DNA of 64,000 nt from Planomicrobium sp. CPCC 101079 (GTDB lineage: Bacteria > Bacillota > Bacilli > Bacillales_A > Planococcaceae), in NCBI RefSeq assembly GCF_007859275.1, contig NZ_VOHC01000021.1, positions 372,001 through 436,000 on the forward strand, written 5' to 3'. The translations under genes were made by a program, and so were the position numbers. Positions 1 to 9,768 of the stretch are shown here, one piece after another (position 1 is the first letter of the stretch; each line of letters begins with the position of its first letter). Below the pieces are notes generated by a model that saw only the letters and a program-made list of their open reading frames with translations, was not told where the DNA came from and ran no database searches.

Positions 1-716
1 GATCTTCTGTGCGGATATCGATTTCGATTTCCCCTGTGAATTCAGGCATAACTTCGCATGACACGAAAGATGTATGGCGTCGCCCTGATGAATCGAACGG
101 AGAAATACGAACAAGACGGTGAACGCCTTTTTCAGCTTTCAAATAACCGTATGCATTATGGCCTTTAATGCCTAACGTTACGGATTTGACTCCTGCTTCA
201 TCGCCTGCAAGATAGTCGAGTGTTTCTACTTTGAAGCCCCGTTTTTCAGCCCAGCGTGTGTACATGCGCAAAAGCATAGAACACCAGTCTTGCGACTCCG
301 TGCCGCCGGCTCCTGGATGCAATTCCAATATGGCATTATTTTTATCGTATGGTTCGCTTAACAGCATTTGTAATTCATAATCACTTAGTTCGGACATGAA
401 TGACTTCATTTCGGAACTAAGTTCTTCGTGCAGATCTTCATCCGTTTCTTCGCGAAGAAGTTCGAGTGTCATTTCCAGGTTTTCCTGCGTCTCGACAAAC
501 CCATGATACGTATTAACAATCTCTTTTAAACCATTCAATTCGGAAATGACTATTTGAGCCTTTTCTTGATTGTTCCAGAAATCAGGGTCAATCATCATTT
601 CATCTAATTCTTGAATCCGTGCCTCTTTGTTCTCTAAGTCAAAGAGACCCCCTAAAGTCCGCCAATTTCTTGGCTGATTTGTCGAGCTCATTGCGGATGT
701 CTGCTAAATCCATCAT
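1..716 (-). CDS. prfB: Peptide chain release factor 2, 3' end outside window
   Basis: Class I release factor that reads UGA and UAA stop codons and triggers peptide release on the ribosome. The start at 716 has a GGAGGAAC ribosome binding site. The first 25 codons end in DFRGSL and an in-frame TGA at 639-641; reading resumes in the +1 frame as [14 protein letters not shown]. An AGGGGG Shine-Dalgarno-like stretch lies just before the CTT TGA C slippery site, the classic autoregulatory frameshift of RF2. The SPF tripeptide that recognises the stop codon is present (near 76-92, as SPFDSSGRR). The window ends just before the GGQ peptidyl-hydrolysis motif, so roughly the C-terminal third is missing from view. 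It follows secA, as in B. subtilis. Confidence 0.96.
632..653 (-). promoter_or_regulatory. prfB: prfB programmed +1 frameshift site
   Basis: Read on the minus strand the site is AGGGGGTCTCTTTGAC: an internal SD-like AGGGGG, a short spacer, then CTT followed by the TGA stop and C. Known mechanism: when RF2 is scarce the ribosome pauses at UGA and slips +1, making more RF2. The downstream +1 frame is open and matches the RF2 family. Confidence 0.93.
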
Positions 717-739
717 GTATATGTTCCTCCTCAAAATAA

Positions 740-764
740 CACCGAAGAGCTTAATGCTCTTCGG
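740..764 (-). terminator. Terminator between secA and prfB
   Basis: A 9-bp perfect stem (CCGAAGAGC/GCTCTTCGG) with a 5-nt loop, followed on the minus strand by a T-rich stretch. It may only partly separate secA from prfB. Confidence 0.6.
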
Positions 765-779
765 CCTTGTTCATGCTTC

Positions 780-3299
780 TTATAGTGCTGCTGCCCCATG
801 GCAGTTTTTGTATTTCTTGCCGCTGCCGCAAGGGCACGCATCATTCCGGCCGATTTCAACATTTTTGCGAGCCGGCTCTTTTTTCTTTTTAACAGGCGGC
901 CCATCCTCTTTCGGATTGACTGCTTGGCCCTTAGCCACTTCTTGTCGCTCCAAGTTATTGCGGATTTCCGCTTTCATGGCATATTTGGCTACATCTTCTT
1001 CAATGGCTTCAACCATTGCTTCGAACATATTAAATCCTTCATTCTGGTATTCGCGGAGTGGATCATTTTGACCGTACGCGCGCAAATGAATTCCTTGGCG
1101 CAGTTGATCCATAGCATCGATGTGATCGATCCATTTAGAATCGATTGAACGAAGAAGAACAACTTTTTCAAACTCGCGCATGCGCTCCGAAGTCAATTCC
1201 GCTTCTTTTTCATCGTAATGCTTCGTGACTTCCGATCTGATCAAATCGGTAATTTCTTCCTGAGATTTGTCTTGTAAATCTGCTTCGGTAATTGTATTCT
1301 CCGGCAGCAAATTAGCAGCAATTGTGTCAGCAAGAGACTTCAGGTGCCACTCTTCTTGTTTTTCTTCTGCCGTATGCACCGCTACCATCCGGTCGATCGT
1401 GCTGTCGATCATTTTCTCGACCAAGGCGCGCATGTCATCCGTCTCAATTACTTCCATACGCTCTTTATAAATGATTTCGCGCTGTTGGCGCAATACATCA
1501 TCATACTGGAGCAAGCGTTTCCGTGCATCAAAGTTATTGCCTTCCACGCGTTTTTGAGCTGATTCTACAGAGCGCGTAACCATGCGCGACTGCAGGGGCT
1601 GAGAATCGTCCATTCCAAGTTTCCCCATCATGTTGCGCATTGCATCAGAACCGAAACGGCGCATCAAGTCATCTTCAAGAGACAGATAAAATTGAGTAAC
1701 CCCTGGATCCCCTTGACGGCCTGAGCGTCCGCGAAGCTGGTTATCGATCCGGCGAGATTCATGGCGCTCCGTACCGAGAACGGCCAAACCGCCGACTTCC
1801 CGAACACCTTCACCAAGTTTAATATCGGTACCCCGTCCCGCCATGTTTGTCGCAATTGTTACGGCGCCTTTTTGGCCTGCGTTCAAAATGATCTCTGCTT
1901 CGAAAGCATGGTTCTTAGCATTCAAGACAGAATGTTTAATGCCTTTTTTCGTCAAATAGTCCGAAATGATTTCAGAAGTTTCAATGGCAACTGTACCTAC
2001 TAATACCGGTTGGCCTTTTTTATGGCGTTCTGCGATATCATCGCCCACTGCTTTGTATTTCCCGGCGATCGTTGCGTAGATCAAATCAACACGGTCATCC
2101 CGGATGATTGGTTTGTTTGTTGGAATTGCAATAACGTTCATATTATAGATGTTGCGGAATTCTTCTTCCTCTGTCTTCGCTGTCCCTGTCATACCGGAGA
2201 GCTTATTGTACATACGGAAATAGTTCTGGAAAGTGATTGTTGCCATGGTCATCGATTCGTTTTGCACTTCCAGACCTTCTTTTGCCTCAATCGCTTGATG
2301 CAGTCCGTCCGAATAGCGGCGGCCTTTCATCAAACGCCCTGTAAACTGATCGACAATAATCACTTCACCATCTTGGACAACATAATCAACATCTTTGTGC
2401 ATTGTTACATGCGCTTTTAAAGCCTGATTGATAGCATGGTTCAATCGCACATGGTTCATGTCGAATAAGTTTTCGATTCCGAAGGCTTTTTCCACTTTTT
2501 CAATGCCATCTTCCGTCAACATGACGCCTTTAGTGGTTTCGTCATACGTATAATCGGTATCTTTAGTCAAGATACGGATAAAAGCATTTGCCTGCATATA
2601 AAGCTGCGCAGCTTTTGCAGCTTGTCCAGAAATAATCAGAGGCGTACGCGCTTCATCAATCAAAATTGAATCGACTTCATCGATAACCGCATAATTCAAC
2701 TCGCGCTGAACCATCTCTTCTTTATAAAGAACCATATTGTCGCGTAAATAATCAAAGCCAAGCTCATTATTTGTGCTGTATGTGATATCAGAAGCGTAAG
2801 CTTCTCTTTTTTCTTCTTTCGTTAGGCTGTTCAAGTTCAAGCCAATCGATAGACCAAGCCATTGGAATAGCTTGCCCATTTCTTCAGCATCCCGGCTTGC
2901 CAAATATTCGTTGACAGTTACAACATGTACGCCTTTTTTTGATAAAGCGTTTAAATATACTGCCATAGTGGAAGTTAATGTTTTACCTTCCCCTGTTTTC
3001 ATCTCGGAAATATTGCCTTCATGAAGGGAAATTGCCCCCATTATTTGGACACGGAACGGGAACATGCCCAAGACCCGCTTTGATGCTTCGCGCACTGTTG
3101 CGAACGCTTCTACCAATAACGCATCCAAAGTTTCGCCTTTCTGGTAGCGCTCCATTAAGTCTGGCGTTTTCCCTTGAAGCTTTTCATCAGAAAGAGCAGC
3201 AAAGTCTGAAGCCAGCGCTTCTACTTCATCCGCTATTTTTTCAAATCTTTTTAAGTCCCGTTTATTTGGGTCGAATACTTTATTCAATACTCCAAGCAT
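780..3299 (-). CDS. secA: Preprotein translocase ATPase SecA
   Basis: Motor ATPase that drives unfolded preproteins through the SecYEG channel at the cytoplasmic membrane. The protein has 839 residues, the usual SecA1 length. The Walker A motif KTGEGKT is at residues 101-107 and the DEVD Walker B box at 207-210. The middle region carries [10 protein letters not shown] and the [14 protein letters not shown] helicase-type motif. The tail ends in a zinc-binding [13 protein letters not shown] (residues 822-834) that binds SecB or ribosomes in related proteins. The start is preceded by GGGAGCGG at proper spacing. It sits between hpf and prfB, as in other Bacillales. Confidence 0.98.
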   Translation of the reverse strand: MLGVLNKVFDPNKRDLKRFEKIADEVEALASDFAALSDEKLQGKTPDLMERYQKGETLDALLVEAFATVREASKRVLGMFPFRVQIMGAISLHEGNISEMKTGEGKTLTSTMAVYLNALSKKGVHVVTVNEYLASRDAEEMGKLFQWLGLSIGLNLNSLTKEEKREAYASDITYSTNNELGFDYLRDNMVLYKEEMVQRELNYAVIDEVDSILIDEARTPLIISGQAAKAAQLYMQANAFIRILTKDTDYTYDETTKGVMLTEDGIEKVEKAFGIENLFDMNHVRLNHAINQALKAHVTMHKDVDYVVQDGEVIIVDQFTGRLMKGRRYSDGLHQAIEAKEGLEVQNESMTMATITFQNYFRMYNKLSGMTGTAKTEEEEFRNIYNMNVIAIPTNKPIIRDDRVDLIYATIAGKYKAVGDDIAERHKKGQPVLVGTVAIETSEIISDYLTKKGIKHSVLNAKNHAFEAEIILNAGQKGAVTIATNMAGRGTDIKLGEGVREVGGLAVLGTERHESRRIDNQLRGRSGRQGDPGVTQFYLSLEDDLMRRFGSDAMRNMMGKLGMDDSQPLQSRMVTRSVESAQKRVEGNNFDARKRLLQYDDVLRQQREIIYKERMEVIETDDMRALVEKMIDSTIDRMVAVHTAEEKQEEWHLKSLADTIAANLLPENTITEADLQDKSQEEITDLIRSEVTKHYDEKEAELTSERMREFEKVVLLRSIDSKWIDHIDAMDQLRQGIHLRAYGQNDPLREYQNEGFNMFEAMVEAIEEDVAKYAMKAEIRNNLERQEVAKGQAVNPKEDGPPVKKKKEPARKNVEIGRNDACPCGSGKKYKNCHGAAAL

Positions 3300-3522
3300 T
3301 TATAACCGCTCCCTGCATAGTGTCTGGCCTGATAAAATGGCCGGATCGCCTTTGCTATAATAGTATAATTTTTAACGCAATGCTTTTAAAATCCCCTAAT
3401 TCCCTTGCACGTTCTATGTCTTTTCGAAAAATCTCACTTCCTATTTTAACACTGCATATACATCGGTGCAAATATCCGGGAGTGTTTAGTTCCGCGTCGA
3501 AGCGTATGAATTTAAGCCAAAC

Positions 3523-3552
3523 AAAAAAGCCTCTCATCACGAGAGGCTTTTC
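3523..3552 (-). terminator. Rho-independent terminator of hpf
   Basis: An 11-bp perfect stem (AAAAGCCTCTC/GAGAGGCTTTT) with an ATCAC loop and a run of T on the minus strand, about 10 nt past the hpf stop codon. Confidence 0.9.
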
Positions 3553-3561
3553 ATTTATCGG

Positions 3562-4131
3562 TTATGAAGAACTTGTTTCAATTAAACCATAGCTGCCATC
3601 TTTGCGTTTATAGACAATATTTGTTCCGTTCGACTCTGCATCGGTGAACACAAAGAAATCATGGCCCAGCATATTCATCTGCAAAACCGCTTCTTCTTCA
3701 TCCATCGGTTTTAAATCAAATTGTTTTGTGCGGACGATTGTCAGATCATCTTCTTCTTCCGCTTCTTCATTTTGGTTTCTCAATTCATTTTCAGCTGCCG
3801 CAAATGCAACACCAATGCCATCTCGGTCACGGAATTTACGGTTTACCTTTGTTTTGTATTTTCGGATTTGGCGCTCCAATTTACTTACAATCAAATCGAT
3901 CGCCGCATATAACTCTATATGGCTTTCTTCGCCTCGTAGGGTTAAGTTCTTCATCGGTATCGTAACTTCCACTTTTGTTTGGCTGTGGTTGATTGATTTC
4001 AAATAAACCATCGCTGTAGCGTTCGTTCCTTCGGGGAAGTAACGCTCAATCTTGCTTATTTTTTTCTCAATATAGTCACGAACCGCTGGAGTTGCTTCTA
4101 CGTTGTCTGCTTTAATATTAAATTGTAGCAT
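3562..4131 (-). CDS. hpf: Ribosome hibernation promoting factor, long form
   Basis: Binds the 30S decoding region and dimerises 70S ribosomes into inactive 100S particles in stationary phase or stress. At 189 residues it is the long form: an N-terminal S30AE-type domain (MLQFNIKADNVEATPAVRDYIEKK) of about 100 residues, a charged linker rich in glutamate (about 118-132), and the C-terminal dimerisation domain with the LQMNMLGHDFFVF signature. The start has a strong GGAGGAG site. It stands alone between its own promoter and a terminator, upstream of secA, as yvyD does in B. subtilis. A SigB-like promoter candidate is listed separately. Confidence 0.95.
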   Translation of the reverse strand: MLQFNIKADNVEATPAVRDYIEKKISKIERYFPEGTNATAMVYLKSINHSQTKVEVTIPMKNLTLRGEESHIELYAAIDLIVSKLERQIRKYKTKVNRKFRDRDGIGVAFAAAENELRNQNEEAEEEDDLTIVRTKQFDLKPMDEEEAVLQMNMLGHDFFVFTDAESNGTNIVYKRKDGSYGLIETSSS

Positions 4132-4172
4132 CTTAACTCCTCCTTCTTGTATCTATCTATACAATTCTATAT

Positions 4173-4198
4173 CTTCCCTTTCCGCTCCTCCTTAAAAC
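4173..4198 (-). promoter_or_regulatory. Possible SigB-type promoter of hpf
   Basis: On the minus strand GTTTTA (4193-4198) and GGGAAG (4173-4178) are separated by 14 nt, close to the SigB pattern GTTTAA-N12-15-GGGTAT. The B. subtilis homologue yvyD is a SigB/SigH target. The -10 has two mismatches, so this is tentative. Confidence 0.4.
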
Positions 4199-4255
4199 GT
4201 AAAAAAGTTTTGCAGTATGATAAAACAGGTAAACTAAATGGAAGGAGATGATAGG

Positions 4256-4963
4256 ATGTTTACTGATAAAACCATCGTTGTAACAGGAGCCGCAAATGGC
4301 ATCGGGAAGAGTATAGCCCAGCATTTCGTGTCTGAAAATGCCCGTGTGATCGGGTTGGACCTAGAAATGTTTACTCTTGAAGGAGTAGATGCCAGGCACT
4401 GCGATGTAGGAAACTTTCAGCAAGTAATAGACGTATTTGCGCAAATCCAGCAAGATTACGGGGAAATTCACGCGTTGATCAATAATGCTGGCGTATCGGA
4501 ATTCAAGTCTATTTGGGAGATTGAAGAAGCGGATTGGAACCGTGTTCTTGACACCAACTTAAAAAGCGTCTTTATCTGCAGCCGCGAAGCGGCACGCTAT
4601 ATGACTGGGGATATCCGTGCAATTGTCAATATGGCTTCAACCCGTGCTTTTATGTCAGAACCGAACACTGAAACATATTCCGCTTCAAAAGGCGGCATTT
4701 ACGCGCTGACCCATTCGCTGGCCGCTACTTTGAGCGAAAAAGAAATCCGGGTCAATTCCATCGCTCCCGGCTGGATTCATACTGGTGAAACAGACGAATT
4801 GCGAGAAGTCGACCATAGCCAGCATTGGAGTGGGCGTGTCGGTAAGGTGGACGACATTGCACGCGCCTGCCTTTTCTTATGTGATCCGCGCAACTCGTTT
4901 ATCACCGGTGAATGCCTGAACATCGATGGCGGCATGACACGGAAAATGATTTATGAACATTGA
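4256..4963 (+). CDS. Short-chain dehydrogenase/reductase
   Basis: NAD(P)-dependent oxidoreductase of the SDR family; the substrate cannot be told from sequence. The N-terminal dinucleotide motif is TGAANGIG, followed by NNAG and the catalytic YSASKGG (Tyr-x-x-x-Lys), and the C-terminal ITGECLNIDGG. I start it at 4256, where AAGGAG lies 8 nt upstream, rather than at the earlier ATG at 4238; this gives 235 residues, normal for the family. It is a lone plus-strand gene between hpf and comFC, where B. subtilis has a large flagellar block. It ends at a terminator shared with comFC. Confidence 0.88.
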   Translation: MFTDKTIVVTGAANGIGKSIAQHFVSENARVIGLDLEMFTLEGVDARHCDVGNFQQVIDVFAQIQQDYGEIHALINNAGVSEFKSIWEIEEADWNRVLDTNLKSVFICSREAARYMTGDIRAIVNMASTRAFMSEPNTETYSASKGGIYALTHSLAATLSEKEIRVNSIAPGWIHTGETDELREVDHSQHWSGRVGKVDDIARACLFLCDPRNSFITGECLNIDGGMTRKMIYEH

Positions 4964-4996
4964 AAACAGCCGTCCGGAATTCCGGACGGCTGTTTT
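4963..4996. terminator. Bidirectional terminator, SDR gene / comFC
   Basis: A long near-perfect palindrome centred on CCGGAATTCCGG, with A and T runs on its two flanks, between convergent genes. Confidence 0.9.
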
Positions 4997-4997
4997 C

Positions 4998-5657
4998 TTA
5001 GCCTCGAATCAGGGTGAAAAATGAAATTTCCACAGCACCCGCTTTTTTCAACTCTTTTGCAGCGTGGCGTATCGTTGTTCCGGTAGTATACAAATCGTCC
5101 ACTAAAAGAATTTTTTCCGGAACGGCTCTGCCATTCCAAAAGAAAAGATCCGGAGTAGACATACGCTCTCTTTTTGTCTTTTTGCCTTGGACTTGTTCGC
5201 TCTTCGTCAAATAATGTGAATAGCTCAGACCCGCAGCATCTAATATGCAATCCACTTGAGAAAACGTCCTCTCTTTCATTTTGTGCGGATGCATGGGGAC
5301 TGGAACAATAATTGCTTTCGTTCGGCTTAGTTCATTGCGCAGTTCACTCACGAACACTTCCGAAAGTACAATGTCCTTCAAAAACTTATATTGATGCAAG
5401 TAGTCTTTCATCGCCTCATTATAATAGTACAAACTCGTGCCGCTCCGCAGAAGGCCCGCATACTCTGTCGTTTCCCAGTAAAGACAATCCTTGCACAGAC
5501 CCTCGCTTGCCGATCCACACATCGGGCAAACCACACCGCTGATCCGTTCAAATCCGCTTTTGCACTTTTCACAAATCACTTGTTGAAAATCATTAAAAAA
5601 CAAGCCTCTCCAAGAAGGCAAAAATGGCAGCACACGCTCACATAAATAACAGTTCAT
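4998..5657 (-). CDS. comFC: Competence protein ComFC (phosphoribosyltransferase-like)
   Basis: ComF-family protein needed for uptake or processing of single-stranded DNA during transformation. N-terminal zinc-ribbon cysteines appear as CYLCERV, CEKCKSGF, CPMCGSASEGLCKDC. The C-terminal half has the phosphoribosyltransferase-type loop KILLVDDLYTTGTTIRHAAK. Its length of 219 residues is typical. It overlaps the end of comFA by 4 nt, so the two are translationally coupled. No comFB lies between them, unlike B. subtilis. Confidence 0.93.
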   Translation of the reverse strand: MNCYLCERVLPFLPSWRGLFFNDFQQVICEKCKSGFERISGVVCPMCGSASEGLCKDCLYWETTEYAGLLRSGTSLYYYNEAMKDYLHQYKFLKDIVLSEVFVSELRNELSRTKAIIVPVPMHPHKMKERTFSQVDCILDAAGLSYSHYLTKSEQVQGKKTKRERMSTPDLFFWNGRAVPEKILLVDDLYTTGTTIRHAAKELKKAGAVEISFFTLIRG

Positions 5658-6982
5658 ACAAACTCTCCTCTGTTATAGGAAATGATTTGCCGCTTCGCCT
5701 TGTCCATTTGCCGCACAATGCCATTATGAAAAAATACGACATCACCAGCCGGAAAATCAGGTGCTCTCCCGGCCCTTCCTGCGATTTGAATTAATGCCGA
5801 AGCATTAAAGATCGATTCATCCGCCCCTACAACGGCAACTTGGATATTCGGAATTGTAATTCCCCGTTCCAATATTGTGGAAGTAAGAACTCCGGGAAGC
5901 TCTCCTTTACGCAGTTTCATCACCTTTTCTTTCCGCCCTGGATCGGATGCGTGGACAGCTTCAATGCGTTCATTCAACATCTTAAAAAGCGGGACTACTT
6001 GTTCGATCAACTCGATGGTCGGGAAAAATACCAGGAAAGGCTCTTTCTTGGCAAGCCTGTCTTCTATCCAACGAGTTAACAATATGGGTATTTTATTTCT
6101 GGCAAAGGTTTTTTTGTAGTTCCATAACGATTGAAACCTCGGAACCGGCAAAGGATGGCCATGGAACCTGCTAAAAATTCGAGATTGCTTCGAAATCTCT
6201 TTCAGTAAACGGTCAGAAGGCGTCGCCGATACATAAACGATTGGCGCTTCGCTCCTTTTTGCTTTCATCACGGCGCGTTCGAGAGATGGATCGCAAGAAT
6301 AAGGAAAAGCATCCGCTTCATCAACAATGATGACATCAAAAGTGTCTTCGAATCGATACAGCTGATGGGTAGTCGCAACGACAATAGTTGCAAAACCGGT
6401 TTCTTCCGGAGAACCGCCATATAGTGTATGGACGACAGTATCTGGAAAAACCGCTTTTATACGCGGCGACAACTCCAAAACGACATCAGTTCTGGGAGCG
6501 GCAATGCAGACGCGCTGCCCTTTCTCCAGAGCTTTGGCAAGCGGCGGAAACAATAACTCGGTTTTTCCGGCGCCGCAGACGGCATACACAAGATGGGATT
6601 GATTAAGGGAGAGGCTCTCCAGCACTTCATCAGAAGCACGTTGCTGAGCATTTGTCAGCACACCATTCCATGTAAACGAATGCGGAGATTGAGGGTTTGG
6701 AGAGGGGTCCGCCCAATAAATCAGTTCCGTGCAAGAACTGATGCGGCCCATTTTCAAGCAATGCCGGCAATAATAACAAATTCCTTGGCAGTTTGCACAA
6801 TAAAACGAAATAATTTTCTGGGGGGATTTTTCCAGACAACGGGCACATTCTTTGTTTTCTGTTATGCCCTTTTTAATACCTATTTTTCCAGCGGAAATTG
6901 CGGCGTCCACTTCTTTTTGTGCAAATGGCATAAAGTCCCTAAGCCAAATGCGGCCTGTCAAAAATTGTTCCAATTCTGTCAC
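5654..6982 (-). CDS. comFA: Competence helicase ComFA
   Basis: Membrane-associated DEAD-box ATPase that pulls transforming single-stranded DNA into the cell. Zinc-binding cysteine pairs (CARC, CANC, CYYCRHC) come first, then Walker A GAGKT near residue 137, VDEADAF near 221, YVSATPSD, and the C-terminal IAGRAGRA motif VI. The upstream AAGGA is only 2 nt from an ATG at 6988 but 8 nt from an in-frame GTG at 6982, which I therefore prefer; both give nearly the same protein (about 442 residues). It is the first gene of a two-gene comFA-comFC operon. Confidence 0.93.
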   Translation of the reverse strand: MTELEQFLTGRIWLRDFMPFAQKEVDAAISAGKIGIKKGITENKECARCLEKSPQKIISFYCANCQGICYYCRHCLKMGRISSCTELIYWADPSPNPQSPHSFTWNGVLTNAQQRASDEVLESLSLNQSHLVYAVCGAGKTELLFPPLAKALEKGQRVCIAAPRTDVVLELSPRIKAVFPDTVVHTLYGGSPEETGFATIVVATTHQLYRFEDTFDVIIVDEADAFPYSCDPSLERAVMKAKRSEAPIVYVSATPSDRLLKEISKQSRIFSRFHGHPLPVPRFQSLWNYKKTFARNKIPILLTRWIEDRLAKKEPFLVFFPTIELIEQVVPLFKMLNERIEAVHASDPGRKEKVMKLRKGELPGVLTSTILERGITIPNIQVAVVGADESIFNASALIQIAGRAGRAPDFPAGDVVFFHNGIVRQMDKAKRQIISYNRGEFV

Positions 6983-7050
6983 CAGCATCTTCCTTTCTAA
7001 TGTTCTCTGCCTTCTTTGCCAGTTTACCAGAATTCTTCCAAGAAAAACGA

Positions 7051-7083
7051 AAAAACTTCTCGCTTTAAAAGCGAGAAGTTTTT
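7051..7083 (-). terminator. Terminator of the lipoprotein gene
   Basis: A 14-bp stem (AAAAACTTCTCGCT/AGCGAGAAGTTTTT) overlapping the stop codon of the minus-strand lipoprotein gene and followed by T-rich sequence on that strand. Confidence 0.85.
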
Positions 7084-7642
7084 ATTGGTTGCCGATAAAA
7101 TGAAGGCTAGTAACTTTCCAGTTTCCATCCTCTTTTATAAATACAACAACTTGTCGTCCGGATTGTTTCGTACTTCTATCCGTTTCAGGTTCTTCCACTA
7201 AGACATCAATTTCCGCGAAAACTTCTGCCCGGTTTTCCTCATATCCAACAATTGTTTCATTGCTTGTTTTATAACTGGTATCATAAGCTTTAAATGCTTC
7301 TTTTAGTGAAGCTTCGTCTTCCTCGCGGTCAAAGCCATCAGGTTTTGAAGCAATTACATTCATATACCGATTTAAGTCTTCTTCATTGAAAGCATCAATG
7401 TATTCTTTGTAAGCCGCTAGTATTTCATCCGCTGCTTCTTTCGGAACATCCGCTTCCACCACTTCTCCGTCATCACCTAATGTAAAACCTACTGACTCAT
7501 CTTCTATTCCATGGTCGACTGCATTGTTTTCGTTTGCCGAATTGCCGTCTTCGACCGTATTTTCATTTACCGAAGGCGCTGCTGAATCCGAACACGCAGC
7601 TAACGCTAACGCCAAGCCTGCAATTACCATCATTTTTTTCAT
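7082..7642 (-). CDS. Lipoprotein with NTF2-like C-terminal part
   Basis: Predicted membrane-anchored lipoprotein of 186 residues. The signal peptide MKKMMVIAGLALALAAC ends in a lipobox (LALAAC), giving acylated Cys17. A low-complexity acidic linker rich in Asn, Glu and Asp follows (about 20-60). The C-terminal 120 residues (AADEILAAYKEYIDAFNEEDLNRYM ending in EDGNWKVTSLHF) have the look of a SnoaL/NTF2-like cone fold used in many unrelated proteins. No function can be assigned. It is monocistronic, between degU and comFA. Confidence 0.8.
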   Translation of the reverse strand: MKKMMVIAGLALALAACSDSAAPSVNENTVEDGNSANENNAVDHGIEDESVGFTLGDDGEVVEADVPKEAADEILAAYKEYIDAFNEEDLNRYMNVIASKPDGFDREEDEASLKEAFKAYDTSYKTSNETIVGYEENRAEVFAEIDVLVEEPETDRSTKQSGRQVVVFIKEDGNWKVTSLHFIGNQ

Positions 7643-7721
7643 CCATCATTCCTCCTGCGTTTCATTTTGCCACAGCAGGAATTGTAATTCAAATGAAGAA
7701 ACTGTGACCATAGAAAATATA

Positions 7722-7753
7722 AAAAACCTTGCTGCTAATGCAGCAAGGTTTTT
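7722..7753 (-). terminator. Terminator of degSU
   Basis: A 13-bp stem AAAACCTTGCTGC/GCAGCAAGGTTTT with a TAAT loop and T-rich 3' side on the minus strand, just after the degU stop. Confidence 0.9.
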
Positions 7754-7760
7754 ATTTAAA

Positions 7761-8435
7761 TCAGCGTACTTCTACCCAGCCATTTTTAATAGCTGTTACA
7801 ACCGCCTGAGTCCGGTCATTCACCTGCATTTTTTGAAGAATGCTGGAAACGTGGTTTTTAACCGTTTTTTCTGAAATGAATAAAGTCTCGCCGATTACCC
7901 GGTTGCTTTGGCCATCTGTCAATAATTGAAGAACTTCACTTTCACGCTTTGTCAGCAAATGATAAGGGCGACGGATTTCTGTTTGATGGAAAGAACCCTT
8001 GTTTTCCCGCTCGCTTAAACGGCGGAATTCCATTACCAAGTTGCGTGTGACTTTCGGATGCAAATAAGAACCGCCTTTTGCTACCACTTTGATCGCCTGA
8101 ATAATCGCTTCAGCGTCCATTTCTTTTAACATATAGCCAAGCGCGCCTGTTTTTAATGCGTGTGTCACGTATGATTCATCGTCGTGAATTGACAGCATAA
8201 TGACTTTAGCGTCCGGATATTTCTCCATCAATTCTCCAGTCGCTTCTACTCCGTTTTTCTGTGGCATGTTGATGTCCATCAATACCACATCCGGTTTGTA
8301 TTCTTCATACAACTTGAGGACTTCATTTCCGTCTCCGCCTTCTGCGACGACTTCAAAAGAATCTTCAAAATCTAAAATCCGTTTAACCCCTTCACGGAAT
8401 AGTTGGTGATCATCTACAATAATTATTTTTGTCAT
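7761..8435 (-). CDS. degU: Two-component response regulator DegU
   Basis: DNA-binding response regulator that, with DegS, controls exoenzymes, competence and multicellular behaviour in Bacillales. Receiver domain at residues 1-120 with acidic pocket VDDH and phospho-acceptor Asp54 in VLMDINMP. LuxR-type HTH at about 155-220 ([25 protein letters not shown]). At 224 residues it has normal length. It lies 27 nt downstream of degS with a GGAGGAC ribosome site, so the two form an operon. Confidence 0.96.
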   Translation of the reverse strand: MTKIIIVDDHQLFREGVKRILDFEDSFEVVAEGGDGNEVLKLYEEYKPDVVLMDINMPQKNGVEATGELMEKYPDAKVIMLSIHDDESYVTHALKTGALGYMLKEMDAEAIIQAIKVVAKGGSYLHPKVTRNLVMEFRRLSERENKGSFHQTEIRRPYHLLTKRESEVLQLLTDGQSNRVIGETLFISEKTVKNHVSSILQKMQVNDRTQAVVTAIKNGWVEVR

Positions 8436-8462
8436 TATGTTGTCCTCCTTGAATACCGTATC

Positions 8463-9608
8463 TTATATACCCCGTTTAAAAGGGATTTGAAACATCAAAA
8501 CTGTCCCATTTCCTGGAGAAGAGTTGATGAAAAAATCACCTTCTATTAAATCGATTCTTTCTTTCATGCCGATTAAGCCGAATGATTGATTTTTCACAAT
8601 GCTTTGGTCAAACCCAGAGCCGTTGTCTTTTACAACGATGGTTACTTGGTCTTTCAGCCATTCCACTTTAACTTCAATCTTTGTTGCCTTGCCGTGCCGA
8701 ATCGCATTCGATGTAGCTTCTTGCACCAGCCGGAAAATTGACGTTTCATGATTGGCAGGCAATCTGACTTCCATGCCATTTGATTGAAACGAAATTTTTA
8801 TGTTTTGATTATAATCTTCAATAGTTTCAAGATATTTTTTCAATGTAGGCACAAGTCCTAAATCATCTAACGCCATCGGTCGCAAATCATAAATAATTCT
8901 TCTGACTTCGGTAAGAGCATCACGAACCATTTCTTTTAAAGAAGATATTTCCCGAAAAGCTGCCTCAGATCCTTTTTCCCGGTACGTCCGCTCGATGAGA
9001 TCAGAACGAAGAAGAACGTTCGCCATCATTTGGGCTGGGCCATCGTGGATTTCCCGTGACAGCCGTTTTCGCTCATCTTCTTGCGCTTCAATAATACGCA
9101 GGCTATAATCTTGCTTTAGCTTTGTATTATCAATGGCCTCTCCTACATCTTCCAAATCGGATGTCAGGTAGTTTGTTGCAACGTTAACTTGGTTGACTAA
9201 GCGTTCAGCCCGTTCAATCGTTTGCAGCAAAGTCTGCAGACGGCGCTGCAGACCATCCCTTTTCTTTCGATGCTGCTTTTCTTCGGAACGATTTAACGCC
9301 AATTGAATCTGCAAATCGTTTGCTTGTTCATACGCTTGCTTGACTTGGTTTTCAGTGAACGATCCAAACGAACGGGAAACTTCGGCAAGCCGTCTGCGGG
9401 CAGTGCGTGTTTTTTCTTCTAATAAGTCTCCAGCTTTAATGACACGAGAAATATTAGTACGCACTTCTTCAAGCTGATCTTTCATTTCCTCGTAACTTTG
9501 CCGGCTTTGTTCACTAATTGAAAAAATTTCCTGTTTTGACTGCTCCATAGTTGCAATCAAATGATCAAAAATGGAATCTAACGCTTTTCCATTCATTTTA
9601 TTAGCCAT
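8463..9608 (-). CDS. degS: Sensor histidine kinase DegS
   Basis: Cytosolic histidine kinase that phosphorylates DegU. It lacks membrane segments; the first 165 residues form a long coiled-coil sensor region. The HisKA_3 dimerisation domain carries EIHDGPAQ with the phospho-acceptor His188, and the HATPase part shows NAIRHGKA and DNGSGFD. The length of 381 residues agrees with B. subtilis DegS (385). It leads the degS-degU operon, divergent from the YigZ-family gene. Confidence 0.96.
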   Translation of the reverse strand: MANKMNGKALDSIFDHLIATMEQSKQEIFSISEQSRQSYEEMKDQLEEVRTNISRVIKAGDLLEEKTRTARRRLAEVSRSFGSFTENQVKQAYEQANDLQIQLALNRSEEKQHRKKRDGLQRRLQTLLQTIERAERLVNQVNVATNYLTSDLEDVGEAIDNTKLKQDYSLRIIEAQEDERKRLSREIHDGPAQMMANVLLRSDLIERTYREKGSEAAFREISSLKEMVRDALTEVRRIIYDLRPMALDDLGLVPTLKKYLETIEDYNQNIKISFQSNGMEVRLPANHETSIFRLVQEATSNAIRHGKATKIEVKVEWLKDQVTIVVKDNGSGFDQSIVKNQSFGLIGMKERIDLIEGDFFINSSPGNGTVLMFQIPFKRGI

Positions 9609-9768
9609 TTTATAACCGCCTTAGCTGGACTCCACTATGCTAAAGTGAATAAACTTTATTTCTTTATGCCTGCTATAATGTTAACAAGTATATCACTATA
9701 TGAGGAAAGTCGTATAAATAAACATATTACTAATTATCTGATTATATTCTACTACAGGGGGAATTAAA

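Noticed and set aside
2978-3592. 204-codon plus-strand ORF over the secA 5' end
   Set aside because: It is antisense to secA and its promoter, with no ribosome site and no family match.
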